Positions 8,967 through 17,123 of a stretch of DNA of 59,518 nt are shown here, one piece after another. Location: positions 1 through 59,518 of the forward strand of contig DASZWD010000052.1 of assembly GCA_035546775.1 (NCBI GenBank), given 5' to 3'. The stretch's first letter is position 1, and each line of letters begins with the position of its first letter. Under the pieces are notes generated by a model. That model was given only the letters and a program-made list of their open reading frames with translations. It did not search any database and had not been told where the DNA came from. The translations under genes were made by a program, and so were the position numbers. The stretch is from Acidimicrobiales bacterium. GTDB lineage: Bacteria; Actinomycetota; Acidimicrobiia; Acidimicrobiales; JACCXE01.

Positions 8967-9236
8967 CTACCCCTCCTGCTCGTCGTAGTCGGGCCGGCCG
9001 TGGATGCTGAGCATCTCCCCGCCGGCGGTGTCGGGATACAGATGCGCCAGCGATCCCGGGGCGATTCGGACGCTCTCGACGAACTTGTCGAGGTCCTGCT
9101 CCTGGACGCGGATGACGCGACCCATTTGATAGGCGACGAGTTGGCCCTCGTCGATGAACCGGTACAGCGTGCGCACGGTCACACCCAGCCGCGCACAGCA
9201 TTCCTTCGTGCTCAACCAAACGATCGGATCAGCCAT
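8967..9236 (-). CDS. Excisionase-type helix-turn-helix DNA-binding protein
   Basis: 89 residues. The first 60 carry a MerR/excisionase winged HTH (WLSTKECCARLGVTVRTLYRFIDEG followed by the wing QMGRVIRVQEQDLDKFV), the form seen in BldC and phage Xis proteins. The C-terminal tail (TAGGEMLSIHGRPDYDEQEG) is acidic and unassigned. ATG start lies nine bases after the upstream gene. No integrase is nearby, so a housekeeping regulator of the BldC kind is more likely than a prophage remnant; its target is unknown. Confidence 0.75.
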   Translation of the reverse strand: MADPIVWLSTKECCARLGVTVRTLYRFIDEGQLVAYQMGRVIRVQEQDLDKFVESVRIAPGSLAHLYPDTAGGEMLSIHGRPDYDEQEG

Positions 9237-9245
9237 GGGATTGCA

Positions 9246-9959
9246 TTACCCGTAATTGACATCACATGTCGCAGTCGCGTCGAAAGTGCCGTATCCGGAC
9301 ACGTCCCGGGTCTGGGAAAGGGTGATGGCCTCGCCCGACTTGAGGGGCGCCTGGTTGCTCGCCGTCATCGTGAAGACGATGTCGCTGCCCCCAGACGTGT
9401 GCAGCGTGACCGTCACGACGATGTTGTTGTCGGGGAAGGCGACAGATTTGCCCGACTGATTGTCCATGGTGACCGTGAATTTGACCGAGGCGGTGTCGCC
9501 GCTGACGCCGCCGCCCGCAGCCGTCTTGATCGTGAAGCGGAACGGATCGGCCCCGCTCGGCGGCTGGGTGGCGCTGGCGCTGAACGAGCCGTCGGAACCG
9601 TGGGTGAACGATGCGCTGTTGTCGGTGTGCTCCGTGACCGGACCACTCGGCGAGGCGACCGTCGTGGTCGTCGTGGGTTTCTTGGTCGTCGTCGTGTGCT
9701 TGACGGTGGTCGCGGTGGTGGTGGCGACGGTGGTCACGGGGGCCGGGGCGGTGGTCGTGGTGTCCTCGACGAACACGGTCGTAGTGGTCGTCGGCTCCTC
9801 GGTCGTCGTGGTGACGCGCTTGAGCGTGGTGGTCGGAGCGACCGCCGACAGGTTGCTGTGGTGCTTGCCGCCCTTGGTGGCGAGGAGCACGAACGCACCG
9901 AAAGCGACGACGGCAACGGCGACGATGGCGATATTGCCCAGGTTCTTGCGCGGTTTCAT
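9246..9959 (-). CDS. Membrane-anchored exported protein with Thr-rich linker
   Basis: 237 residues: short basic N terminus, one transmembrane segment (IAIVAVAVVAFGAFVLLA), a linker of ~65 residues made largely of runs of threonine, then a ~120-residue beta-rich domain (KFTVTMDNQSGKSVAFP, IVVTVTLHTSGG) like immunoglobulin-type or DUF4352-like extracellular domains. The Thr tract probably serves as a glycosylated wall-spanning spacer, by analogy with other actinobacterial exported proteins. No catalytic motif is visible. Function unknown. Confidence 0.7.
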   Translation of the reverse strand: MKPRKNLGNIAIVAVAVVAFGAFVLLATKGGKHHSNLSAVAPTTTLKRVTTTTEEPTTTTTVFVEDTTTTAPAPVTTVATTTATTVKHTTTTKKPTTTTTVASPSGPVTEHTDNSASFTHGSDGSFSASATQPPSGADPFRFTIKTAAGGGVSGDTASVKFTVTMDNQSGKSVAFPDNNIVVTVTLHTSGGSDIVFTMTASNQAPLKSGEAITLSQTRDVSGYGTFDATATCDVNYG

Positions 9960-9972
9960 CTCAAGCGCGACG

Positions 9973-11067
9973 TTAGGGCCTACGGGCCGGTGATCGGAGC
10001 CGCAGCGCCACTTCGTTGGCCAAAAGCCGCCCGGCGACGGTCAGAACGAGCCGCCCGCCTCGGCGTTCGACGAGGTCCGCGAGGTCGGGATCGGACTCGT
10101 CGAGGGCGCCGACGGGCACGCCGTCGCGGGTGCGCAGCGCCAATTGCAGGGCCTCTTCTTCACGCGTGGTCTCGTCGAGTTCCTCGGCTCCGCTCTCAGG
10201 GCTCGTGGCCGAGGCGACGGCGTCGATGTAGCGCTCGGGGGTGCGGTGATTCCACCAGCGCCGGCCCGCCGCGTGGGAATGGGCGGCGCAACCAATGCCG
10301 CGGTAGTCGCCCTGTGACCAGTACAGCCAGTTGTGCCGGCACTCGTGGCCCGGCTCGGCCCAGTTCGAGATCTCGTAGTTGGCCAGTCCGGCGGCGCCCA
10401 GCAACTCCTCGGCGAGGAGGTATTTGGTCGCCTGGTCGTCGTCGTCGGGGTGGCGGGCGGGTTGTGCCGCCAGCGGCGTGCCCGGCTCGACCGTCAGGGC
10501 ATAGGCGCTGACGTGGGGCGGCCGCGGCGCGAGGGCGAGCACGTCGCGCAGCGTCGTCTCCCAGTCGGCGACCGACTCGCCGGCGGCGCCATAGATGAGG
10601 TCGACGTTGCAGCTGGCGAAACCGGCGCCGGCGACGAGTTCGACGGCGCGGTGGACCGCGGCGCGGTCGTGCTCACGGCCGAGCGACCGCAGCACGTGGG
10701 GCACCGTCGACTGGACGCCGAGCGAAATGCGCGTGACGCCCGCGTCGCGGTAGATCGCCAGCAGGCCGGCCGTCACGTTGTCGGGGTTGCACTCGACGGT
10801 GACCTCGGCGCCCGGCGCCAGGCGAACGTCACGCAGCAGTTCACCGAGGAGCACCGGGTCGAGCAGCGACGGCGTGCCGCCGCCCACGAACACCGAGGTG
10901 GCCGGCACCAGGTCAGCGCGCGCCAGTTCGGCGCGGCAGGCGTCGACGTAGGAAGCCTGGAGGTGATGCCGGTCGGTCCACGTGGCGAAGGCGCAGTAAT
11001 CACAGCGCTTCGAGCAGAACGGGACGTGGATGTAGACGCCGTACGCGTCAGGCGCGGATGGAAACAC
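9973..11067 (-). CDS. hemW: HemW-like radical SAM protein
   Basis: Heme chaperone family related to oxygen-independent coproporphyrinogen oxidase. 364 residues from a GTG at 11067 that overlaps the bldD-like gene by 20 bases. The radical SAM cluster motif is CSKRCDYC near residue 22 (CxxxCxYC, with HemW-type YIHVPFC just before it); GGGTPS binds SAM; ECNPDN and LGVQS follow as in HemN/HemW. Last gene of rsmE-bldD-hemW. HemW rather than HemN is favoured by the length and the absence of the long HemN N-terminal extension. Confidence 0.88.
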   Translation of the reverse strand: MFPSAPDAYGVYIHVPFCSKRCDYCAFATWTDRHHLQASYVDACRAELARADLVPATSVFVGGGTPSLLDPVLLGELLRDVRLAPGAEVTVECNPDNVTAGLLAIYRDAGVTRISLGVQSTVPHVLRSLGREHDRAAVHRAVELVAGAGFASCNVDLIYGAAGESVADWETTLRDVLALAPRPPHVSAYALTVEPGTPLAAQPARHPDDDDQATKYLLAEELLGAAGLANYEISNWAEPGHECRHNWLYWSQGDYRGIGCAAHSHAAGRRWWNHRTPERYIDAVASATSPESGAEELDETTREEEALQLALRTRDGVPVGALDESDPDLADLVERRGGRLVLTVAGRLLANEVALRLRSPARRP

Positions 11068-11602
11068 CCAACTGGTCCAGCCGCCGGCGCATGATCGCCG
11101 GCGTCGTTTCGAAGAGGAAGGCAAGGGCCCGCAGGTCGTCGCGACGGATCGCGATGCGGCGCGACGTGAAGTCCTGACGCTTGACCTGGATCATGCCGAC
11201 GTAGCGGCCGATCAGCTCCCGCTCGTCCGCCGGCAGCCGTTCGAGGCCGTCGAGGTCGATGACGACGGGCGGACCTTCGTCGCCGGCGACGGGCCAGCTC
11301 GGCGGCGCGCCCGCCACCGCCGTCTCGCGCAGGTCGAGCGTCACGCTTGCATCGGCGTGGCCGGGCAGGAGGTAGTCGACGGAAACGTCGTACAGCGCCG
11401 CCAGGCGCTGCAGGCGGGCGACGGAGATGGCGCGCTCGCCGCGTTCGTAGGCCCCGAGCACCGACGCCCGGAACTCGCCCTCGGAACGGGCCTCCACCGC
11501 CTGCAACGACAGATTTCGCTGCTTGCGGACGGCCCGCAGGCGCTGACCCACCCGAAGGCTGTAGTTGGCGTCCGCGTCGCTGGTCGTCGCGTCCTCGTCC
11601 AC
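11048..11602 (-). CDS. bldD: BldD-family c-di-GMP-responsive regulator
   Basis: 184 residues. N-terminal XRE-type HTH (LRAVRKQRNLSLQAVE, then VLGAYERGERAISVARLQ) and a C-terminal domain that matches Streptomyces BldD over its length: VIDLDGLERLP, then RYVGMIQVKRQDF. The c-di-GMP signature RXD-X8-RXXD is intact (RQD, eight residues, RRDD) around residues 140-155. In Streptomyces BldD, tetrameric c-di-GMP dimerises this domain to repress development genes. Start chosen as the second GTG because TAGAGT lies seven bases upstream; the GTG at 11611 is the alternative. An inverted repeat over that hexamer may be an autoregulatory site. Confidence 0.88.
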   Translation of the reverse strand: MDEDATTSDADANYSLRVGQRLRAVRKQRNLSLQAVEARSEGEFRASVLGAYERGERAISVARLQRLAALYDVSVDYLLPGHADASVTLDLRETAVAGAPPSWPVAGDEGPPVVIDLDGLERLPADERELIGRYVGMIQVKRQDFTSRRIAIRRDDLRALAFLFETTPAIMRRRLDQLGVSIRA

Positions 11603-11606
11603 GAAA

Positions 11607-11621
11607 ACCACTCTAGGTGGT
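11607..11621 (-). promoter_or_regulatory. Inverted repeat overlapping bldD -10 hexamer
   Basis: ACCAC-N5-GTGGT, a perfect 5-bp inverted repeat, covers the minus-strand TAGAGT (11610-11615) that sits seven bases before the bldD start. Its position suits an operator, possibly for BldD itself. Confidence 0.4.
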
Positions 11622-12313
11622 CAGCGGCCACCCCCAGCAATGAGGCGACCGTCCCGAAGGGCCGTCAGCAGCACGCCGGCGGCCACGGCAGCGGTTTCGG
11701 CGCGCAGCGTCGTCGGCCCCAGATCGACGTGGCGGGGCACCACCGCCAGTTCTTCGTCGGTCCAGCCGCCCTCGGGGCCGACGGCGATCGTGTGGATCCG
11801 GGCGTCGAGCGGGCCGCCCTCGGCTTCGGCCAGCGCCACGCCCTCCCCCGCGACACCGGCCAGCGGGGTGACGTCGGCGACCTCGGGCAGGAACACCCGC
11901 CGCGACTGCATGGCGGCGGCGTGGGCGACGGCGCGCCAGCGCTCGACGTTGCGCGCCGCCTTTGCCGCGTCCCACTGCACGACGCTGCGCGCCGCCGCCA
12001 CCGGCACGATGCGGTCGACGCCGAGCTCGGTCAGCTTCTGGACCGCCAGCTCGGGCTTGTCGGCCTTGGTGAGCGCGAACGCGACGGTGACGGCGACCCC
12101 CGGCGCGTCGTCGTACTCGACGGCGCCGAGCGGCTCGAGCGCGTCATTCTCGGCGAAGGCACACAGCCGATAGCCGCCGCGGCCGTCCGATGCCGTCACG
12201 GGTTCGCCGGCGCGCAAGCGCAGCACCCGGGCGAGGTGGTGCGCGTCGTCGCTGGTCAGCACCGGCGCGGCCAGGTCGGCGACGAAAACGTGCGCGGCTC
12301 CACGATGACGCAT
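11621..12313 (-). CDS. rsmE: 16S rRNA (uracil1498-N3)-methyltransferase RsmE
   Basis: SPOUT-fold SAM-dependent methyltransferase acting on 16S rRNA of the small subunit. 230 residues from the ATG at 12313, which has GGGGGA before it. N-terminal PUA-like segment (DDAHHLARVLRLRAGE), then KADKPELAVQKLTELGVD, QSRR, and the C-terminal trefoil-knot SAM site GPEGGWTDEEL and LGPTTLRAETAA. Heads the rsmE-bldD-hemW unit. Confidence 0.95.
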   Translation of the reverse strand: MRHRGAAHVFVADLAAPVLTSDDAHHLARVLRLRAGEPVTASDGRGGYRLCAFAENDALEPLGAVEYDDAPGVAVTVAFALTKADKPELAVQKLTELGVDRIVPVAAARSVVQWDAAKAARNVERWRAVAHAAAMQSRRVFLPEVADVTPLAGVAGEGVALAEAEGGPLDARIHTIAVGPEGGWTDEELAVVPRHVDLGPTTLRAETAAVAAGVLLTALRDGRLIAGGGR

Positions 12314-12344
12314 TCCCCCATCGTGGCCTGCCAATCTTTCGGGC

Positions 12345-13100
12345 GTGGAACCCCACTTGTCGGTGCAGGTCTTCGACGACGACCGCGAGGACGACGCGCC
12401 CCGCGTCGTGCTCGTCCATGGCGTGATGGACCGCGGCGCGAGCTTCAGTCGCGTCGTTGGCTACCTCTACGACGAAGTCGTCATCACCTATGACCGTCGC
12501 GGTTACGCCCATTCGATGGAAGCGCCGCTGTCAGACTCGCTCGACACGCACGTCGACGACCTGATCGACGTGATCGGCGACCAGCCGGCGTACCTCATCG
12601 GCCACAGCCTCGGCGGCGTCATCACGCTGACTGCCGCGGCGCGCCGGCCTGATCTGGTGAAAGCGGTCGGCGTCTACGAATCACCGATGCCGTGGCTGCC
12701 GGAGTGGCCCACGACGACGGCCGGCGCACGCACGCTGGCCGAGGATTCCGACCCCGCCACGGCCGCCGAGTCGTTCATGCGATACCTCGCCGGAGACGAG
12801 GCGTGGGAGATGCTGCCGATGAAGACCCAACAGCAGCGCAAGGCCGAGGGCCCGGCGCTGTTGTCCGATCTGCGCATGCTCCACGGCGGTGCCGCGCCGT
12901 TCGAGGCGCAGGAGGTGACGGTTCCTGTGGCCGTTGCGGGTGGTTCACTTACACAGGAGCACCACAAGCAGGGCTGTGAAGTAATGGCGAAGATGTTCGA
13001 CACCGAAGTGCAGTGGATTGAAGGCGCGGGCCATGGGGGCCACATGAGTCACCCGGGTCCGTTCGCGTCGTTTGTGCGGCGCACCATGCGCAACCCGTGA
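12345..13100 (+). CDS. Alpha/beta hydrolase
   Basis: 251 residues. Oxyanion region LVHGVMDRG, nucleophile elbow GHSLGG (Ser near residue 89) and a C-terminal GAGHGGHMSHP that supplies the catalytic His. An Asp of the usual triad is not obvious by eye. GTG start at 12345 diverges from rsmE with ~30 bases between; CAATCT seven bases before it is a partial match to the leaderless hexamer. The stop overlaps the VanW gene start (GTGA). Substrate unknown. Confidence 0.85.
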   Translation: MEPHLSVQVFDDDREDDAPRVVLVHGVMDRGASFSRVVGYLYDEVVITYDRRGYAHSMEAPLSDSLDTHVDDLIDVIGDQPAYLIGHSLGGVITLTAAARRPDLVKAVGVYESPMPWLPEWPTTTAGARTLAEDSDPATAAESFMRYLAGDEAWEMLPMKTQQQRKAEGPALLSDLRMLHGGAAPFEAQEVTVPVAVAGGSLTQEHHKQGCEVMAKMFDTEVQWIEGAGHGGHMSHPGPFASFVRRTMRNP

Positions 13101-14845
13101 CGGAATCTGCGCGAGCGTTAGTCGTGATGCATCCCAGGCGGCGGCTTGTCTTCGTCGCGCTCGGAGTGGCGGTTCTCGCCTGCGGGCTCGTCGGCACGGC
13201 CATGGCCATCAACGGCCATGGCAAGGTGGCGCGCCACGTCACGCTGAGCGGCCACAGCGTCGCCGGGCTGTCGCGCGCAGAGCTCACCGCCCGCGTGAAG
13301 GCCATCGACACCCAACTGCGCAAGACCACAGTGCAAATCGACGCGCCGCGCCACGGGTTCAAGATCACCCTCGACGATCTCGGCGCCCGCGTCGACGTCG
13401 CCAAAACCGTCAAGGCCACCATGCGCGTCGGCCGGAGCGGCAACCCGCTCGGACGGCTGTGGAGCGCGGTGAAGGCGTGGGTCTCAGAGCGGCCGGCGTC
13501 GATCCAGATCTCGATCGACGAAGCGAAGCTGCGCGCCGCCGTCGCCGCCCACGACCCCGGGCCGAAGACCCCGTCGAAGGAGCCGTCGCTCACGCGCACG
13601 AAGGGCGTCTTCGTCGCCGTCAACGGCCAAGCGGGCTACGGCATCGATCCGACCGAGGTGGCGCGCTTGCTGCCCGGAGCTGTTGCCGACGGCGCGCCCA
13701 TCCGTCTCAAGGTCGGCCGCGGGCGCGTGCCACCGCGCTACACGATGGCGGACGCCGAAGCGCTCGCCCGCCAAGCGAACGCGCTGGGCAAGCTGGAGTT
13801 GAAGGTAAGCGCCGGCGGCGAGACGCAGACAGTGTCGCCCACGATGCTCGCCGGTTGGATCGACGCGCTGCCCACGGCTGAGGCGCTGTTGCTCGGCGTC
13901 AACGGCCCGCGAGCAGTCACCGACCTCCAGAAGTTGTTCCCCGACGTCGGCAAGCCTGTCGCGCAGACGAAGTACGGCATCTCGAGCAGTGGCGCCGTCG
14001 TGGTTACCCCCGGTTCGGAAGGCACCAAGTGCTGCGACCCGGATCAGGTGTCGACGCTGCTCACTGCGGCAATCCGCCGCCCGCCGGCCAAGCCCATCAC
14101 CCTGCCGCTGAAGATCACCGAGCCCGACATCACCCAGGCCGACATCAACGCCTTCGGCATCAAGGAAGTGATCGGTACGTTCACCACGCACCACGTGTGC
14201 TGCCAGCCGCGTGTGCAGAACATCCACCACATCGCCGATCTCGTGCGCGGCTACGTGATGAAGCCCCACACCCGGCTGTCGATCAACACGCTCATCGGGC
14301 CGCGCACGCTGGCGAAGGGCTTCGTCGTCGACCACGTGATCGAAGACGGCGTGTTCTCCGAAGCCGTCGGCGGTGGCATCTCCCAATTCGCCACGACACT
14401 GTGGAACGCGGCGTTCTTCGGCGGTCTCGATCTGATTTCACACCAGAGCCACAGCATCTACATCAGCCGGTACCCCTACGGCCGCGACGCCACGCTCAAC
14501 TACCCGCAGCCCGATCTCGTGATCGGCAACAGCACGCCCTACGGCGTGCTGGTGTGGCCGACGTACACGGGGACGTCGCTCACCGTCACGCTGTACTCGA
14601 CGAAGTACGCCATCGCCGAGCAGACCAACCAGACCCAGGGCAAGCGCGGCGTGTGCACCGACGTCGTGACCGAGCGCACGCGCACGTATCCCGACGGGAC
14701 GAAGAAGGTCGACAAGATCCACGCGGTGTACCGACCCGGCGAAGGACAGAACTGCGACGGGACAGTGAGCGCAACCACGACGACGAGCCCACCGAAGGCG
14801 ACGACCACGACGAAGCCCGCGTCGCCTTCCACGACGAGCCCCTAG
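13097..14845 (+). CDS. VanW family membrane-anchored wall protein
   Basis: 582 residues: N-terminal transmembrane helix (LVFVALGVAVLACGLVGTAMAI), two repeats of the peptidoglycan-binding-like domain that precedes VanW in actinobacteria (each with HVTLSG or VSAGGETQ strands), a VanW domain (GPRTLAKGF, GGGISQFATTLWNAAFFGGLD, SHSIYISRYPYGRDATL), a small beta domain and a Thr/Pro-rich tail. VanW proteins were found in vancomycin-resistance clusters but their biochemical role is unclear. Coupled to the hydrolase by a GTGA overlap. Most likely works at the cell wall; it does not by itself imply glycopeptide resistance. Confidence 0.88.
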   Translation: MTESARALVVMHPRRRLVFVALGVAVLACGLVGTAMAINGHGKVARHVTLSGHSVAGLSRAELTARVKAIDTQLRKTTVQIDAPRHGFKITLDDLGARVDVAKTVKATMRVGRSGNPLGRLWSAVKAWVSERPASIQISIDEAKLRAAVAAHDPGPKTPSKEPSLTRTKGVFVAVNGQAGYGIDPTEVARLLPGAVADGAPIRLKVGRGRVPPRYTMADAEALARQANALGKLELKVSAGGETQTVSPTMLAGWIDALPTAEALLLGVNGPRAVTDLQKLFPDVGKPVAQTKYGISSSGAVVVTPGSEGTKCCDPDQVSTLLTAAIRRPPAKPITLPLKITEPDITQADINAFGIKEVIGTFTTHHVCCQPRVQNIHHIADLVRGYVMKPHTRLSINTLIGPRTLAKGFVVDHVIEDGVFSEAVGGGISQFATTLWNAAFFGGLDLISHQSHSIYISRYPYGRDATLNYPQPDLVIGNSTPYGVLVWPTYTGTSLTVTLYSTKYAIAEQTNQTQGKRGVCTDVVTERTRTYPDGTKKVDKIHAVYRPGEGQNCDGTVSATTTTSPPKATTTTKPASPSTTSP

Positions 14846-14848
14846 GGT
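14843..14848 (+). promoter_or_regulatory. -10 hexamer TAGGGT for epimerase gene
   Basis: TAGGGT overlaps the VanW stop codon and lies seven bases before the ATG at 14856. Confidence 0.45.
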
Positions 14849-14855
14849 CGCGCGC

Positions 14856-15725
14856 ATGCGTGTCGCGGTAACGGGCAGCAGCGGACTCATCGGCAGCGCG
14901 CTCACGGCGTCGCTCACCGCTGACGGGCACGAGGTGATCCGCATGCAGCGCGGCCAGCAGTGGGACCCGGTCGCGGGCTCAGTCGCGCCGGGCGTGCTCG
15001 ACGGCGTCGACGCCGTGGTCAACCTCGCCGGCGAGGGCGTCGCCGAGAAACGCTGGACGGAAGAGCAAAAGCAGCGCATCCGCGACTCGCGCGTCGTGGG
15101 CACCACCGCGATCGCCGAGGCGTGCGCGGCGGCGAAGGTGCCGACCCTCGTGTCGGGATCGGCCGTTGGCGTCTACGGCGCGCCCGGCGCCACCATCGTC
15201 GACGAGTCGCAACGTCCGGGCGACGACTTCCTCGCCGGCGTCGTCACAGCGTGGGAGGCGGCGACCGCCGCCGCGGAGAGCGCCGGCACGCGCGTCGTGC
15301 ATGCCCGCACCGGCATCGTGCAGAGCGCACGCGGTGGCGCGTTGAAGCGGCAGCTGCTGCCGTTCAAACTCGGCCTCGGCGGCAAGATCGGCAGCGGCGA
15401 CTTCTACGTGAGCTGGATCGCACTCGAAGACGAAGTGCGCGCCCTGCGCTTCGCCATCGACACACCGTCGCTCACGGGGCCGGTGAACCTCACGGCACCG
15501 AATCCGGTGACCAACGCCGAGTGGACCAAAGCGCTCGGGCGCGTGCTGCACCGCCCCACGTTCCTGACGGTGCCGCCGATCGCCCTGCGCCTCGCGCTCG
15601 GCGGCGAACTGGTCGACTCGCTGCTCGCCAGCCAGCGCGTCGTGCCCCGCAAACTCCTCGATGCCGGCTTCGAGTTCCGCTACCCCACGATCGACGAAGG
15701 GCTCGCCGCCGCACTGACCACGTAG
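14856..15725 (+). CDS. TIGR01777-type NAD(P)-dependent epimerase (YfcH-like)
   Basis: 289-residue SDR-superfamily protein. N-terminal nucleotide motif TGSSGLIGSAL, then VNLAGEGVAEKRWTEEQK, the family block that separates TIGR01777 proteins from other epimerases, and SGSAVGVYG. C-terminal DUF1731-like segment (RVVPRKLLDAGFEFRYPTIDEGL). The reaction of the family is unknown; plant and bacterial members relate to cell division or chloroplast biogenesis. Ends nine bases before the WS/DGAT gene. Confidence 0.88.
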   Translation: MRVAVTGSSGLIGSALTASLTADGHEVIRMQRGQQWDPVAGSVAPGVLDGVDAVVNLAGEGVAEKRWTEEQKQRIRDSRVVGTTAIAEACAAAKVPTLVSGSAVGVYGAPGATIVDESQRPGDDFLAGVVTAWEAATAAAESAGTRVVHARTGIVQSARGGALKRQLLPFKLGLGGKIGSGDFYVSWIALEDEVRALRFAIDTPSLTGPVNLTAPNPVTNAEWTKALGRVLHRPTFLTVPPIALRLALGGELVDSLLASQRVVPRKLLDAGFEFRYPTIDEGLAAALTT

Positions 15726-15728
15726 CAT
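15723..15728 (+). promoter_or_regulatory. -10 hexamer TAGCAT for WS/DGAT gene
   Basis: TAGCAT overlaps the epimerase stop codon; six bases separate it from the ATG at 15735. Confidence 0.45.
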
Positions 15729-15734
15729 TCGTTC

Positions 15735-17117
15735 ATGGCTGATCTCGAGTTCGACGATCGCATGAGCGACTCCGATGCCCTGATGTGGGGCATCGAAAAA
15801 GATCCGCTGCTGCGTTCCACCATCGTGGCGGTCGCGATTCTCGACCGAGCACCGGATCGCGAGCGGTTGGTCGACCGCATTCACCGGTCGACGTTGCTCA
15901 TTCCGCGGCTGCGCCAGCACGCGGTGCAGTCGTCGCTCTCGGCCGCGCCGCCGCGCTGGGTGTTCGATCCGAACTTCGACCTCAACTACCACCTGCGCTT
16001 CCTGAAGGCGCCGGGCAACGGCACGCTGCGCGAGTTGCTCGACCTGGTGGCGCCGATCGGGATGCAGGGTTTCGACCGCGCTCGGCCGCTGTGGGAGTTC
16101 TACATCGTGGAAGGACTCGAAGGCGGCAAGGCGGCGATGGTGCAGAAGGTGCACCATTCCGTGACCGACGGCGTCGGCGGCGTCGAGATCGCGCTCACCA
16201 TGCTCGACCTCGAACGCGAACCGACCGTCGATCTCGGTCCGCTACCCGAGGCACCGGCACCGCAGCGGTTCAACGCCCTCGAACTACTCACCGACGGCAT
16301 CGCCCATGAGGCGCGCCGCCAAGCCGGCATCGTCTCGCGCCTCGCCGGCGAGGTGGTCAAAGCGGTGCGCACGCCCCGCGACACCGCGACCGCCGCCAAC
16401 GACATGGTCTCGTCGCTGGCGCGCATGCTGGCGCCGGCGTTCGAGCCGCTGTCGCCCCTTATGGTCGAGCGGTCGCTGTCGGCGCACTACGACACGCTCA
16501 CGATCTCGTTGCCGGACTTGAAGTCAGCGGCGAAGGCGGCGGGCGGCAAGCTCAACGACGCGTTCGTCGGCGGTGTGGCCGGGGGGTTGCGGGCGTACCA
16601 CGCGCATCACGGCGTCGACATCGAAGCGCTGCGCATGGGCATGCCGATCAACATCCGCGAGGCCTCGGCGGCCGCCGGCGGCAACCAGTTCGTGCCGGCC
16701 CGCTTCGCCGTGCCGACGAACATCAGCGATCCCGTCGAGCGTATGGCCGCGATCCGTGAACTCGTGCTCGCCCAGCGCGCCGAGCCCGCGCTGGGTTTCG
16801 TAAGTCCGATGGCGGGAGTGCTGACCCGGTTGCCGTCGCGGGTCACGACCCAGCTGTTCGGCTCCATGCTCAAAGGCGTCGACTTCACGACCTCGAACGT
16901 GCCTGGTGCGCCGATGGACGTCTACCTCGCGGGCGCGCACCTCGAGGCGTCGTTCCCCTTTGGTCCGCTGTCGGGCGCGGCCCTCAACATCACGCTCATG
17001 TCAGGGCCCGAAGAGGTCTACATCGGCGTCAACTCCGACCCGGCGGCGGTTCCGGATCCTGAGGTACTCGTGGGCTGCCTGCACGAAGGCTTCGACGAGA
17101 TCCTCAAGCTCGCGTAG
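15735..17117 (+). CDS. Wax ester synthase/diacylglycerol acyltransferase (WS/DGAT)
   Basis: 460 residues. Esterifies fatty alcohols or diacylglycerol with acyl-CoA to make storage lipids. The catalytic HHxxxDG is HHSVTDG near residue 140, and the C-terminal WES domain has the conserved LNDAFVGGVAGGLRAYH, PINIRE and SNVPGAP blocks. Length is normal for the family. The following geranylgeranyl reductase gene starts six bases after the stop, so both may serve lipid metabolism. Confidence 0.92.
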   Translation: MADLEFDDRMSDSDALMWGIEKDPLLRSTIVAVAILDRAPDRERLVDRIHRSTLLIPRLRQHAVQSSLSAAPPRWVFDPNFDLNYHLRFLKAPGNGTLRELLDLVAPIGMQGFDRARPLWEFYIVEGLEGGKAAMVQKVHHSVTDGVGGVEIALTMLDLEREPTVDLGPLPEAPAPQRFNALELLTDGIAHEARRQAGIVSRLAGEVVKAVRTPRDTATAANDMVSSLARMLAPAFEPLSPLMVERSLSAHYDTLTISLPDLKSAAKAAGGKLNDAFVGGVAGGLRAYHAHHGVDIEALRMGMPINIREASAAAGGNQFVPARFAVPTNISDPVERMAAIRELVLAQRAEPALGFVSPMAGVLTRLPSRVTTQLFGSMLKGVDFTTSNVPGAPMDVYLAGAHLEASFPFGPLSGAALNITLMSGPEEVYIGVNSDPAAVPDPEVLVGCLHEGFDEILKLA

Positions 17118-17123
17118 TCGTCG

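Noticed and set aside
8967-9236. Excisionase-like gene as part of a prophage
   Set aside because: No integrase, att repeat or phage gene is near, and the flanking genes are housekeeping; a BldC-type regulator fits better.
9650-9850. Tandem DNA repeat
   Set aside because: The periodic gtcgtc-type pattern only reflects Thr codons of the linker in the exported protein.
13097-14845. VanW gene as evidence of vancomycin resistance
   Set aside because: There are no vanHAX-type genes nearby; VanW-domain wall proteins are common in non-resistant actinobacteria.
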